DNA from: Sarcophilus harrisii
Taxonomy: Eukaryota; Chordata; Mammalia; Dasyuromorphia; Dasyuridae
NCBI RefSeq assembly: GCF_902635505.1
Contig: NC_045429.1
Span: forward strand, 158,494,997 to 158,558,996
Direction: 5' to 3'
Length of the DNA: 64,000 nt
The position numbers were made by a program, and so were the translations under genes. Below are positions 32,845 to 43,809 of the stretch, one piece after another (positions within the stretch are counted from its first letter, which is position 1; every line of letters begins with the position of its first letter). Below the pieces are notes generated by a model. It made no database searches and was not told the origin of the DNA. It saw only the letters and a list, made by a program, of their open reading frames with translations.

Positions 32845-34050
32845 GATTGCTGTTGTTGTCATTTTTGTTGTTGGTCCTTCTTTCTTTCTTTTTTTAAATT
32901 ATAGCTTTTTATTGACAAAACATATGCATGGGTAATTTTTCAACACTGACCCTTGCAAAAACTTCTGTTCCAACTTTTCCCCTTCTTCCCTCCACCTTCT
33001 CTCCTAGATGGCTGGTAATCCCATACATGTTAAATATGTTAAAGTATATGTTAAATACAATATATGTATACATATTTATACAGTTGTCTTGCTATATAAG
33101 AAAAATCAGATTTAGAAAGAAGGTAAAAATAGCCTGGGAAGAAAAACAAAAATGCAAGCAAACAATACCAGAAAGAGTGAAAATGTTATGTTGTAAGATA
33201 TTATGTATGTTATGTATGCACATTCATTTCCCAGTATTCTTTCACTGGGTATTCTGGTCAACTGGAACTGATTTGGAACCTCATTGTTGAAGATAGCCAC
33301 TTCCATCAGAATTGATTCTCATATAGTATTGTTGTTGAAGTGTATAATGATCTCCTGCTTCTGTTCATTTCACTTAGCATCAGTTCTTGTAAGGCTCTCC
33401 AAGCCTTTCTGTATTCATCCTACTGGTCATTTCTTACAGAACAATAATATTCCATAACATTCATATTCTACATTTTATTCAGTCATTCTCCAATTGATGG
33501 GCATCCATTCAATTTCCAGTTTCTAGCCACTACAAAAAGGGCTGTCACAAACATTTTTGCACATACGGGTCCCTTTCTCTTTTTTAGTATCTCTTTGGGA
33601 TACAAACCCAGTAGTAACACTGCTAAATCAAAGGGTATGCACAGTTTGATAACTTTTTGAACATTGTTCCAAATCACTCTCAAGAATGGTTGGATCCATT
33701 CACAACTCCACCAACAATGTATCAGTGTCCTAGTTTCCCCACATTCCCTCCAACATTCGTCTTTATCTTTTCCTGTCATCTTAGCCAATCTGACAGGTAT
33801 GTAGTGGTATCTCAGAGTTACCTTCATTTGCATTTCTCTGATCAATAATGATTTGCAACATTTTTTCATGTGGGTAGAAATAATTTCAATTTCATCATCT
33901 GAAAATTGTCTGTTCATATCCTTTTGGTCCTTCTTTCTTGAAGAGAGCTAATACATTAGGAAAATGATGTGTTGACTTGCAAGTGAATTGAATTTAAGTG
34001 AGGCAGGGTTGTACAAAGTCACTAGCCCTATTCTTTCCCCTGGCGCCAGC
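32845..34050 (+). mobile_element. Marsupial dispersed repeat split by a LINE-1
   Basis: The 5' tip (TTTTTGTTGTTGGTCCTTCT, 32,845-32,886) and the remainder (33,924-34,050: GTTGACTTGCAAGTGAATTG, AGTGAGGCAGGGTTGTACAA) belong to the same family as 27,147 and 29,365 and are separated by the antisense LINE-1. Confidence 0.8.
32887..33923 (-). mobile_element. 5'-truncated LINE-1 inserted in a dispersed repeat
   Basis: Antisense LINE-1 of about 1,037 bases: poly(T) and TAAATTATAGCTTTTTATTG at the left, 3' UTR, then the ORF2 C-terminal frame (HMKKCCKSLLIREMQMKVTL, VCAKMFVTALFVVARNWKLN). The target duplication TTGGTCCTTCTTTCTT lies at 32,871-32,886 and 33,924-33,939, exact over 16 bases. Its start near KDMNRQF-like codons marks 5' truncation. 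Confidence 0.95.
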
Positions 34051-34086
34051 TATACTTTATATATCTATACAAAAAATATAAAATGT

Positions 34087-34340
34087 GCAGCTAGTCAGGT
34101 GATACAACTGGTAGAGTACTAGATCTGGAGTCAGGAAGAACTAAGTTTAAAGCCCACCTCTGTCACTAACCATCTGTGTGTCCCTGAGCAAACCACTTAA
34201 CTTCTCTGTGTCTCAGTTTCCTATCTTTTAAGTGAGGATAATAATATCTGCCTCCCAGGGTTGTCCTGAAGATGAAATGAGATAATATTTTTTAAATGCT
34301 TTGTAAATCTTAAAACTCTATACCAATTCTAGTTGTTATT
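34087..34340 (+). mobile_element. CORE-SINE copy, near full length
   Basis: GTGCAGCTAGTCAGGTGATA, GATCTGGAGTCAGGAAGAAC, TCTCAGTTTCCTATCTTTTA, GTTGTCCTGAAGATGAAATG and GAGATAATATT. Confidence 0.88.
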
Positions 34341-34349
34341 ATTATCATT

Positions 34350-35690
34350 AAATAATCAAGGACATTGTTCTGTCCTTCCTGCCTGAGTCATGGCTATTAA
34401 TGGTCCATTTCTCACACTTGTATGATAGTAGAAACAATGCTACATTTGTATCATTCTAGCTTCCTTCCTAATACTGTAAGTAATGGATTGTATGAATTTG
34501 AAATTTCCAAAAGTTTTCACTCTTTTCATATTTATTTTTCTCACTATATTTTCAGAAGTTTAATGTCTTATAGGCACATAGACCAAAGTCATTGTGAGGG
34601 TTATAGTTTTGGCAAATATGGGAAGGTTGAACTTTACCAACTATATTATTATCCATAATTAAAAGCAATGAACAAAATTTCTGGAACTCATTATAACAGA
34701 TAGAAGACAGAAATGAACAGAGACATACCTGTTTGTACTTGCAAAAGAAAAGAAGCTAGTAAAATTGATCTCAGAACTTTCACTGTTGGCAGTAATCATT
34801 AGCTATAAAATGCCTTGAAATAGGGGGATGGGAATAGGTACCAAGTATGACTTACTTGTTTGATGTTAAATTTTCCTTGATGCTTAACATATTCGTGATA
34901 AGCCTAGATATGAATTTGATTAACAGATAATTTTTTAATGTTAAAACAATGACAGTTGATATTCTTAAGTAAATTGAAAAGTTTTAGAATGACAAAAATA
35001 CAGTCTTGTATTGTTGATTGATTTTATTATGTCAAATTTCTCTATTGTTTGCTACATCCTTTCTGAGCAAAATCTTTTAAAAAGCTGAAAATACATTAGA
35101 TTTCCTCCTACTCCCCACTTCATCACTAAGCATTTGCCTCAAGTTTCTTCTGACTGATCCTTTTGTTTCCTTCTCCCACTAACATTTCTGTTCTTTAATG
35201 ATGTTCCCCTATGCAAAAGAAAATTTCCACTTTATCATTTTTCCCGAAGACACCTTCTCCTAATTCTTTCTCAAAGTTTAATTCTTCCCTGAAATTTAAA
35301 ATTGATTTCTAATCATTAATCTTTCCTTAAAAGAATGTGATGTCAAAAATAGACATATACATATAACAGTGTACATAAAATAAATGTCTTTCCCATGGTT
35401 TTTCCCTGTATTGGTCCAGATTTTATTTTTTGCTGAAGTAAATTTGATCTTCTAATTTGAAGCAAATTTGTTATAGCTGAAAATTATTCTACTTGAAAAT
35501 ATGTTCAAAGTAAAACCACCAGGTGGTAGCCAAGTACCTCTCAAAAACTGAAATTTTGCTTTTTAAGGATAACAGAAGTTTATTTCTTTCTTGTCATCAT
35601 TAGTTGAATTTAGGAAACTTGATAACATCCATGCTTCTTTATAAAGAAGAATGTTTTTCTTTGGCATTGTTTCCCTTGGAAAGACAAAGA
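34350..35690. other. Unassigned intergenic sequence
   Basis: No exon and no repeat that I can name. Confidence 0.4.
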
Positions 35691-35698
35691 TGGCAGGG

Positions 35699-35708
35699 GA
35701 GAAAGAGA

Positions 35709-35764
<56 letters not shown>
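35699..35764. repeat. (GA)n microsatellite
   Basis: About 65 bases of nearly pure GA. It encodes Arg-Glu repeats if read as an open frame, which is not evidence of a gene. Confidence 0.97.
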
Positions 35765-35769
<5 letters not shown>

Positions 35770-35774
35770 TATCT

Positions 35775-35942
35775 TATTGTGTCATCTCGGGCAAATCACT
35801 CAACCTTTCTCAGTCTGTTTCCTCAGCTATAAAATGGGAATAACAGGGTTTACCTCAAAGCATTGTGACAATCAAATGAGATATTTATAGAGCACTTTGC
35901 ATATCTTAACACACTATATAAAAGTGAGCTCTTATATTATTA
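35775..35942 (+). mobile_element. MIR/CORE-SINE copy
   Basis: TCATCTCGGGCAAATCACTC, TCAGCTATAAAATGGGAATA and AATGAGATATTTATAGAGCA. The (GA)n run replaces its 5' part. Confidence 0.85.
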
Positions 35943-36214
35943 TCCCATTGAATTTATTAAATACTGTATAATTTCAGACCTCTTTTTTAAGAGTTCCTTT
36001 CCTTTAAGCTGAAATATCTACTCTAAAAAATAATTGCAACACCAATAATTTACTGTCTTTCTACATTCTTTCAATTGTTATAATCTGATTAGATATAAAC
36101 ACTAAACCAAAGATTTACTTTGAGACAAATATAAACTTATTTCATCACAAACTCAATTTCTACTCATTCTTTTTACTTTTCTTCATGTTCTTTGTATTTA
36201 ATGACCTCTTTGCC

Positions 36215-36600
36215 ATTCCAAGAACAAGAAATCTCTCTGCTGGCAGAATTTTCTTTGCCTGCCACTCGTGCCTGAAATGCTCTCCCTCCTCCACTCTGCC
36301 TACTGACCTCCCTAGTTTCCTTTAAGTCCTAACTAAATACTTTCTTTTACAAGAAGTCTTCTCCAAGCCCTCTTAATTCTCAGGCCTTTCCTCTGTTAAT
36401 TACTTCTTATTTTATATCTATATCTATCTATCTATCTATAACATATTTTTGTTTGCATGTTGTCTTCTCCAATTAGACTGTAAGGTCCTAGAGATCAGAA
36501 ACTGTATTTTGCCTCTTTTTGTATCCTCAACATTTAATACAGTGTCAGACACAAATAAGATACTTAATAAAAGTGTGTGATTGGTTGAAGGTAGGAACTA
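36215..36600 (+). mobile_element. L2 LINE 3' end
   Basis: CTGCCACTCGTGCCTGAAAT, AAGTCTTCTCCAAGCCCTCT, ATTAGACTGTAAGGTCCTAG, TTTTTGTATCCTCAACATTT and ATACTTAATAAAAGTGTGTG in canonical order. A TATC run lies near 36,415-36,440. Confidence 0.9.
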
Positions 36601-36609
36601 ATTTTTAAG

Positions 36610-37340
36610 AAAAATTCAGAGTTGAAACAACAAGAGCTTGATATCATTGGTGTAGAAAACGCCCAATAAGGAAATTCTTTTATTATTGCAGGTTAGCAGC
36701 AACTTTGCAAATAGTCTTAGGGAAATATTTGCAGCACGTAGAGGTTATCCTCTATCTAAATCCATGATTTATCCAAGATCATATAGTCATATGTGTCAGA
36801 GGTAAAACTTTGTAAAGGTGGAAATTCTATAGCTCAGTTAATGTGACCATAAAAATCCCAGAGGCCTCAACTAAATCATTCCATCAATCAACAGTGCAAA
36901 CTAGAGTTAAGGAATTTTCCTATAATCTTACTAAAATGTATAAGTTATAGATCAATTTGAGAAGATTGTAGGTTTCTGTCGATTGGATAAAGGCAAATGA
37001 TGCCACATGGGAAATACCTTTTGATACACTAAAAGAATGAGATCTATGTATAAAAATAGGGACCACATTTTTTTTTTTTAAAGGCAGCCATTTCAGCAAT
37101 CCAGCAATGGATCAGTCTAATATAATAATAAAAGAATCCCAATTCTTAAGAAGTGATCACTCTTGAGGAGAGAAGAAAATTTCCAACTCTCTCTTGCTCT
37201 CACCCTGCACCATCAATCAGTCTGTCTAGGTTTATGTTTGTTTGTTTTATTTTTTGTTATGGTGTTCAGAAAGTACAGTGACTCTTTAAATTTCTTCTCT
37301 TCCATGTATTTTGTAGATTGTTTTGCTATTAAATGCCTTA
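36610..37340. other. Unassigned intergenic sequence
   Basis: No exon or repeat recognised. Confidence 0.4.
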
Positions 37341-37342
37341 CT

Positions 37343-37366
37343 TTTTTTTTTTTTTTTTTTTTTTTG
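37343..37366. repeat. Poly(T) run
   Basis: Over 20 consecutive T. No clear retroelement body joins it on either side. Confidence 0.9.
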
Positions 37367-37626
37367 GTTTTTTGAAACTTTTGGCTTAGTTTTAGCATTT
37401 CTTGTTGCCTTATGGAATCATTGGTTCCTATTCTGTCCATTATTTGGACCATTTGGTCTCTGGAAACTTGGGATTCTAAGAGATAGTGTAGAAGAGAGAG
37501 AGCATTCTAATTATGAGGAAGCATATGTATATGAGAAATTGTAAGAAGGCCAATTTGGCAAGACTATAGAGGTGTAAGGTTGAGTAATGTTTAACAAGCT
37601 TCAAAAAACGTGTTGAAATTAGTTGG

Positions 37627-37764
37627 AACGGAGCAGCTAGGTGGCACAGTGGATAGAGCACCAGCCCTGAAGTCAGGGGGCCTGAGTTCAAATCTGACCT
37701 CAGACACTTAACATTTCTTAGGGGAGCAAGTCACTTAACCCCAATTGTCTCAACAACAAAAAAA
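37627..37764 (+). mobile_element. Short marsupial SINE
   Basis: GAGCAGCTAGGTGGCACAGT, CCCTGAAGTCAGGGGGCCTG and CACTTAACCCCAATTGTCTC with an A-rich tail. Flanks AAATTAGTTG and AAATTAGGTTG look like the target duplication. Confidence 0.95.
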
Positions 37765-37831
37765 TTAGGTTGCAAAGTAAGGGGCTGACTTTTGAGCCTA
37801 GAGTTGATATAAAGCCACTAGAGTTCAGTAG

Positions 37832-37920
37832 GAAAGTGATAAATGTTGGAGGGGATGTGGAAAAATCGGAATTTTAATTTGTTGTTGGTGGATTTTTAAG
37901 CTAATCTAACCATTTTGGAA
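37832..37920 (+). mobile_element. Isolated internal LINE-1 ORF2 patch
   Basis: About 89 bases starting GGAAAGTGATAAATGTTGGA are nearly identical to 39,596-39,684 (about six differences), including variants not in the other LINE-1 copies such as GGTGGATTTTTAAGCTAATC. It has no 3' UTR, tail or target duplication. A (TA)n run follows at 37,938-37,960. Confidence 0.85.
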
Positions 37921-38224
37921 TATAGGTGAAATAACTATATATATATATATATATATATAGTCAGACCTATACTTTAGGAATGTCACTCTGGCAGCTGATA
38001 ATATAGGGTTGGATACATAACTGACATAAATTTAGTGTTTATGCAAAGTAAATATCATTTTGGTTGGATGATTACATAGTGTTCCCTCTAGGCCATCTTC
38101 CTAACTTGCACTAACATGTTGGATCCCCCAAAGAATGCCTGTCCTAAGTGCAAGGTACTTTGTTGTTCTATGCTAATAAAACTTTAGTTCATGAGTCCCA
38201 AATAATGTGTTTTACTTTTAATAA

Positions 38225-40250
38225 TTAGCCAGCTCCCACTGTCACCAATATTATTCAATATTATGTTGGAAATTCTAGCAGTAGCAATAAGAGAAGCAAA
38301 ATAAATGGAATCAGAATAAAGAATGAGAAATAAAATGTTCTCTTTTTGCAGATGATATGATGATATGCTTGAAAAATTCTAAAGACCCAACTAAAAAGTT
38401 AATTGAAATAATTAATAATTTTAGCAAAGAGGTTATAAAATAGACCCACATAAATCATCAGCATTCCTATATTTTACCAAAATTATCCTATAGGAAGAGA
38501 TAGCTAGAAACATATTTAAAATAATTTTAGATAGTATAAAGTATTTGGGAATAGAGGAAAACAAATGCAGGATCTATATCAACAATCTATTAAAAAAAAA
38601 CTTTGTATACAACTAAAATCAGATTTAAATAAATGGAGAAATATTAATTCTTTACGGTTAGGCAGGACTAATAGAACAACAATAACAATTTTATCAAAAT
38701 TAATCTATTTAATTTATATAATCTATTGCCAATTAAATTACCAAAAATATTTTGTGAAACTAGAAAAAAATTACAGCAAAATTAATTTGGAAGAACAAAA
38801 GGTCAAGATTATTAAAGGAACTAATGGTAAAAATGTAAAGGAAGTAAGTTTAGCAGTAGCCAATATTAAACTATATTATAAGTCAGTAATTATCAAAACC
38901 ATCTAGTACTGACTGAGAAATAGAAAATCAGTGGAACAGAGTAAACACACAATCTACAGCATCAAATATGTAGTTACCTAGTGTTTTATAAGTACAAAGG
39001 CTTAATTTTTGGGGATAAGAATTCATTATTTGGTTAAAAAAAAAAAGTGAGAAAACTGGAAAGCAGCCTTACAGAAATTAGATATAGACCCAAATCTTAT
39101 ATCTATTACCAAGATAAGATCAAAACAGATACATGAACTAGATACAAAGATCTCTTTTACAGAAAATTTTAAGAATGTGGAACATATTACCTATCAGACT
39201 TATAGATTGGTGATGAACAAACAAAAGATAATGTTATAAAATGTAAAATGGATGATTTTGATTACATTAAATTAAAAAGGTTTTGTACAAATAAAACAAA
39301 TATAGTCAAGATCAGAAGGAAAGCATATAACCTGGGGGGAAACACTTTATAGATAGTTCCTCAGTTCTCAAATAAATAACATATAAAGAACTATCAAATC
39401 TATAAGAAAGTCAGTCATTCCCCAATAGATAAATAGTCAAAGGATATGGATAAGGAATTTTCCAATGAAGAAATCAAAATTATTTGTAATCATATGAAAA
39501 GATACTCTATATCATTATTGATTAGAGAAATGCAAATTAAAACAACCTTGAGATATCATTGTACACCTATCAGACTGGCTAAAATGATAGAAGGGGAAAG
39601 TGATAAATGTTGGAGGAGATGTGGAAAAATTGGAACCTTAATTTGTTGTTGGTGGATTTTAAGCTAATCTAACCCTTTTGGAAAGAGATTTAGAATTATG
39701 CCCAGAGAGTTATTAAACAGTTTATAACTTTTAACCCAGAAATACCACTATTAGGTCTTTTCCCCAAAATAATAAGGGAAAACAGAAAAGAAACGGAAAA
39801 GACTATACATGTTCTAAAATATCTATAGCAGCTCTATCTTTGTGGTAACAAAGAAAAGAAAATTACATAAATGCCCATCATTTGGGGAAATTATGGAATA
39901 TGTCCATGATGCAATATTACTTTGCTATAAGAAATAATAAGCTCACTAATTTTAGAAAAGCATTAAGTAATAAAATAATGAAGAGCAAAATGAGTAGAAA
40001 CAAGAGAGCATTGTATACTGCAACAGCAGTATTGTTTTAAGAACAACTTTAAGTAACCAAGTAATAATTTCAATACAGAAGATCCTATGAAGAAAAATGC
40101 TATTTTAATCCAGAAAGCAATATTGCTGTTTAGAAAAACAGGGAAGACTTGGACTTATGAAGGAAGATGTTATACTTCAGAGAAACAGAAGACAAGTGAA
40201 AATAAACACTTATTTATGTCTTACATATATATGTATGAAAAAAAGAAAAC
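38225..40250 (+). mobile_element. Old LINE-1 ORF2 (RT to C-terminus and 3' UTR)
   Basis: Starts in the reverse transcriptase domain, where FADDMMICLKNSKDPTKKLI (near 38,342-38,405) contains the catalytic F/YADD box. It continues through KLYYKSVIIKT (near 38,865-38,900) to the Cys-rich end CWRRCGKIGTLICCWW (near 39,610-39,655), then 3' UTR-like sequence. Gaps and stops are frequent. Length about 2 kb. Confidence 0.85.
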
Positions 40251-40352
40251 CAACACGGAAGCAAAGAAAATCTGTTTGAACACAGTGTGTAGTATTTATT
40301 ATATAGGTTTTCTTGGAATGGAAATTTATTGTTTTATGTTGAATGTATAGTG

Positions 40353-40434
40353 TGCTTTCTGGGGCCCCCAAATTGGGTTGTCAAAATGTACTATGCTTTC
40401 TAGAGCCCTCAAACTGGGGTTTCAAAATATATTG
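40353..40434. repeat. 41-bp tandem pair beside the LTR
   Basis: TGCTTTCTGGGGCCCCCAAA and TGCTTTCTAGAGCCCTCAAA begin two related units at 40,353 and 40,394. Confidence 0.85.
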
Positions 40435-40853
40435 TCCAGACTAGCTCTCTGGAGGATATCGGGATCAACTAGAGTCTTGGTCTTAGTGGAGAAGTGAAAA
40501 AGTGAAATAGGGGGCTCTTGCCACGGGAGACCCACGAGGATGGTCAAAGATGGATTCCCCCCATTTCAAGTCCTCTCAGCCCTTAAATACCTTAGTATGA
40601 TTACATCACCACAGCACACTGCTCAAGTATTAACTATAAACACCCTGCTATTGGTATGCACTAAATATCCGGTGCTTCAAGTAGAACACAAGTGGTCACA
40701 CCCTTCTTGACTTCTCAGGAAGGGTGAGACACACCAAGGAGAGATGAGAGCCAAAAGAGACATTGTCAGCAGGTTCCCTCTGGGCTGAAGGGTCTTATAC
40801 CTTACCCAGAATTCCCCTGCTATCTGTGGCCCTCTATACTTGTGTATAAGGCA
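40433..40853 (-). mobile_element. LTR fossil with adjoining leader sequence
   Basis: In reverse orientation the block begins TGCCTTATACACAAGTATAG and ends AGCTAGTCTGGACA (TG...CA). It has a TATA-like GGTATTTAAGGG about 60% of the way along and is followed by leader sequence ATTTTGACAACCCAATTTGG that resembles a primer-binding region. This suggests one LTR and a little of the internal leader of an endogenous retrovirus. Ends are approximate. Confidence 0.5.
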
Positions 40854-40859
40854 ATTTTT

Positions 40860-41715
40860 TTTTCCTTTTTGCATTTTGTATTTAAGTATAAAAGAAAAAA
40901 AATTTACCAAAAAACTCCAAAAAACCCAGCTGTTACAATTAGCTCAAAGTAAAGGCATTTACTGAAATGGCATAGTTTAAACAAGTAACAAAACACTCTC
41001 CCCATAAATCTGGGGTAAAATCTTTCTCAAGTTCAGGTAGCATCAATAGGATAAGTGAATACACAAAAAAGTATTCTGGTAGATAGGCTTACATACTGAG
41101 AATATGTATATCTAAATCAACTCACACTTCTATCACTGCAGGATCCCACTGAATTTTTTTTCTTAAGCCACTCCACTGGGCTTCATCATTTTTGTAGTTC
41201 ATCTTGATTCCTTAGCAGTCCTCTCTGGGCTGCTCTACTGGTCACAGTATTTTCTACTGGTTGGGTTGCTATGCTACAAGATGTCATCGCCTGGGTTGGA
41301 TGAAAAATAACTATATCCCTTCCCCCTCACCCTGATCTACTGTTTTCTTGAAGAGGCCCAATGGAAAAAGCAGTAATTTTTTTCCCAAGAAGCAAAGCCT
41401 TTGATTTCACTTCCCATCATTGATACAACCAAAGTAAAGTGAAATGATGGATTAAATTGTTAATTTAATTGTAATAATCACACATGTAACCAGTAGCAAG
41501 ATAAGCTATATAGGTCAAAGTCTCTTCTTTCTTCAATGCCCCAGGTGATTATTTTCTTTTAGTCAAAACCTCTACCTCATTTCTCACCAAAAAATAGACC
41601 CTCTGAAAGGAAAGGGATGAGGAAGAAGGAAAAGAAAGTAAACAGGTTTAAGGCTACTTACTTTGGAAAAAACATATAGCTACTAAGGTCTAAGTCTGTT
41701 TATTTACAACTTAAC
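40860..41715. other. Unassigned intergenic sequence
   Basis: No exon or repeat recognised. Confidence 0.4.
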
Positions 41716-41719
41716 AGCA

Positions 41720-42530
41720 TAGAATGAAGGTTTTCAGACTGTTTTGTTTTAGGATTATTTTCCAATCTTAAAAATAATTGAGAACACTGAACAGCTTTTT
41801 TTTAATGTGAGTTTTATATGTAGATTAACATTTATAATAGAAGTTGAAACAAAATTTCAAAGTATTTTTATTCATATTAAAGTAATAATAAATTTCACAT
41901 GGGATACAATACATTAAAAGCAAGTAGGTAATATATATAGTGAATAGAGTGCTGGCTCTGGAGTCAGGAAGACTCATCTTCCTAAGCTAAAATCTGATCT
42001 CAGACATTTTCTAGCTGTATAATTCTAGGCAAGTCACTTTTTTTGCCTTAGTTCCTCATCTGTCAAATAAGCTGGAGAAGGAAAGGCAAACCAGTATCTT
42101 TGCCAAGAAAATCCCAAACAGGATCATAAAGAGTTAGACATGACTAAATAATGATGGAATGACAACAATAATAAACCCATTAAATGTTAACATGAGTAAC
42201 ATTTTAATGAAAAAATAACTACATTTTCCAAAACAAAAAAAAATTAAGAAAAGTGACATTGCTTTACATATTTTTGCAAATCTCTTTAATGTCTCACTTA
42301 ATAAAAACAGTTGAGTTGTCATATCTGATTCTGCATCCAATCTGCTGTGAATCTTGGTTGACTTGAAGTGTATGAAGAAAATTCAATTTCATATATATAT
42401 GGAGTTAGAAAGGGGAGGAATGTTTTAGTAATCAAATGTCAGTAATATTATGAAAAAAAGTTTTTATCTTGATCCTTAAAGGTTCATAGGGTCTCTCAGG
42501 TGTCCAAAGGCCAACTTTGAGAACCACTAG
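41720..42530 (+). mobile_element. Ancient hAT-like DNA transposon, interrupted by a SINE
   Basis: The left end GGTTTTCAGACTGTTTTGTT and right end CCAACTTTGAGAACCACTAG are decayed inverted repeats of the 'cagtggttctcaaac' type. Internal blocks TCTTAAAAATAATTGAGAAC, ACATTTTCCAAAACAAAAAA and TTGCAAATCTCTTTAATGTC match an element I know from eutherian genomes, so the insertion family predates the therian split. It is non-autonomous with no transposase frame. The family name (Zaphod/Arthur-like) is tentative. Confidence 0.7.
41937..42172 (+). mobile_element. MAR1-like CORE-SINE within the hAT-like element
   Basis: GAATAGAGTGCTGGCTCTGG, TCATCTGTCAAATAAGCTGG, GTATCTTTGCCAAGAAAATC and GAGTTAGACATGACTAAATA in canonical order, 3' AATGACAACAATA. 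Confidence 0.92.
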
Positions 42531-42539
42531 CCTTGGAGA

Positions 42540-43130
42540 ATAATCTTGCATTATGTGATTAATTTCCTGGGCTACTGAGGAATTTATAGAAGTTATTTTT
42601 AAAAAATCAAAACCCACCAAGAGTTTTTCATATAAATCAAATCCCCTTCTTGTATGAAAGAAACCTTTTATTACTATCCCAACATAGACATCATGTCCCT
42701 TTCCCTCCTTTAAGATCTAGCCTATGAAAGCTTCCTTATTATCTGAATGAACTCAGTTTCCCCCAAATCTGGTTATATTAGGATAATTTAGACGAAAAAG
42801 TAGTGGTAGGTATTTCAGAAATTAACCGTGCTTATGGTTTGAATATAATATGCTTCCATGAGCAGGCTGATCAGATAATTTATTATGTCAGCTTGATCTC
42901 ATTGCTACTATGTGGGAGGATGACCCTCAAGAGGCCAAGCAACCAGCAAATGTGATAGTTTCTTTGTTTATGACACAAAAGCTTTGCCTTGAATCAGACT
43001 TGTTGCCAAGGCAAAATCAGACAGTCACTAAATAAGTATGAGAGCTTTTCAGAAAGTAAGAATGTAATGTATCTGCAGTGTGTTAATTATTATGACAAAA
43101 ATATTCAGTTCTAGATTTTTAAATGTATAG
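42540..43130. other. Unassigned intergenic sequence
   Basis: No exon or repeat recognised. Confidence 0.4.
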
Positions 43131-43139
43131 AGACTTAGA

Positions 43140-43262
43140 TATATTTAGTGTAATCTCCTAATTTTAGAGATGAAGAAATTGAAGCCTGGAGTTTTTATGT
43201 GACCTATTCAAGGTTATTTATCATGTGACTTTCAAAATCAAAGCTAGAACCCAAGTTTCTTT
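43140..43262 (-). mobile_element. MIR copy
   Basis: Antisense TTTTAGAGATGAAGAAATTG and CAAGGTTATTTATCATGTGA blocks. Confidence 0.75.
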
Positions 43263-43289
43263 ACATTTATACCAAAATGTGTCTAAATG

Positions 43290-43800
43290 TGTCTAGCTTC
43301 TCCCTTCTGAGTTCCAGGCCTACATTACTAGCTGTCCATTGAATATTTCAAACTGGGTTTTCATGGACATCTCATATTCAAAATGTTTGAATTTTTTTCC
43401 CTCAAAAGCCTACCCCTACTTTGATCTTCCCTACTTCTGTCTCATAGATTTCTAGTCTCCTAGATTCATAACCTCAGCATTACCCTCTGTCCCTCTCTCT
43501 TCTTGACCCCAAATATCCAATTAGTTGTCAAATCATTCCATTTCTACCTCTCTGCTACCTCTATACTCACATATCTACTACCTTAGTTCGGATATTTGCC
43601 ACCTTTTACCACATATTTGCCACATATAATTATGTACTAATCAGTATATCTGCCTCAAGTTTCTCCCCATTCCATTCTCCACATGTATGTTAGTGACTTT
43701 CATTAATGGAGAGTATCCCTTGACTACTTATTATTCCCTATTATTTCTGAAATAAAATATAAACTTCTTTATTTGGCTTCAAAAATGGCTTAGGGAAAAG
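43290..43800 (+). mobile_element. L2 LINE fragment
   Basis: CAGCATTACCCTCTGTCCCT, CAAATATCCAATTAGTTGTC, AATCATTCCATTTCTACCTC and later CTATTATTTCTGAAATAAAA follow the L2 ORF order ('ccaatcagttgccaagtc...ctattgcctctaggataaaa'). Confidence 0.75.
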
Positions 43801-43809
43801 AAACTGGTG

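Larger units (their letters stand above)
37490..38010 (+). mobile_element. Ancient therian interspersed repeat, twice interrupted
   Basis: Blocks AAGTAAGGGGCTGACTTTTG, AGCCACTAGAGTTCAGTAGG, TCAGACCTATACTTTAGGAA and GTCACTCTGGCAGCTGATAA follow the order of the ancient repeat whose full form reads '...agccactggagtttattgag...gtgacatggtcagacctgcgctttagg'. It is interrupted by a SINE (37,627-37,764) and by about 90 bases of LINE-1 plus a TA run (37,832-37,960). Confidence 0.65.

Noticed and set aside
35604-35890. Arg-Glu repeat proteins
   Set aside because: They come only from translation of the (GA)n microsatellite.
37163-37544. Phe- and Lys-rich frames around the poly(T) run
   Set aside because: They arise from the homopolymer and have no independent support.
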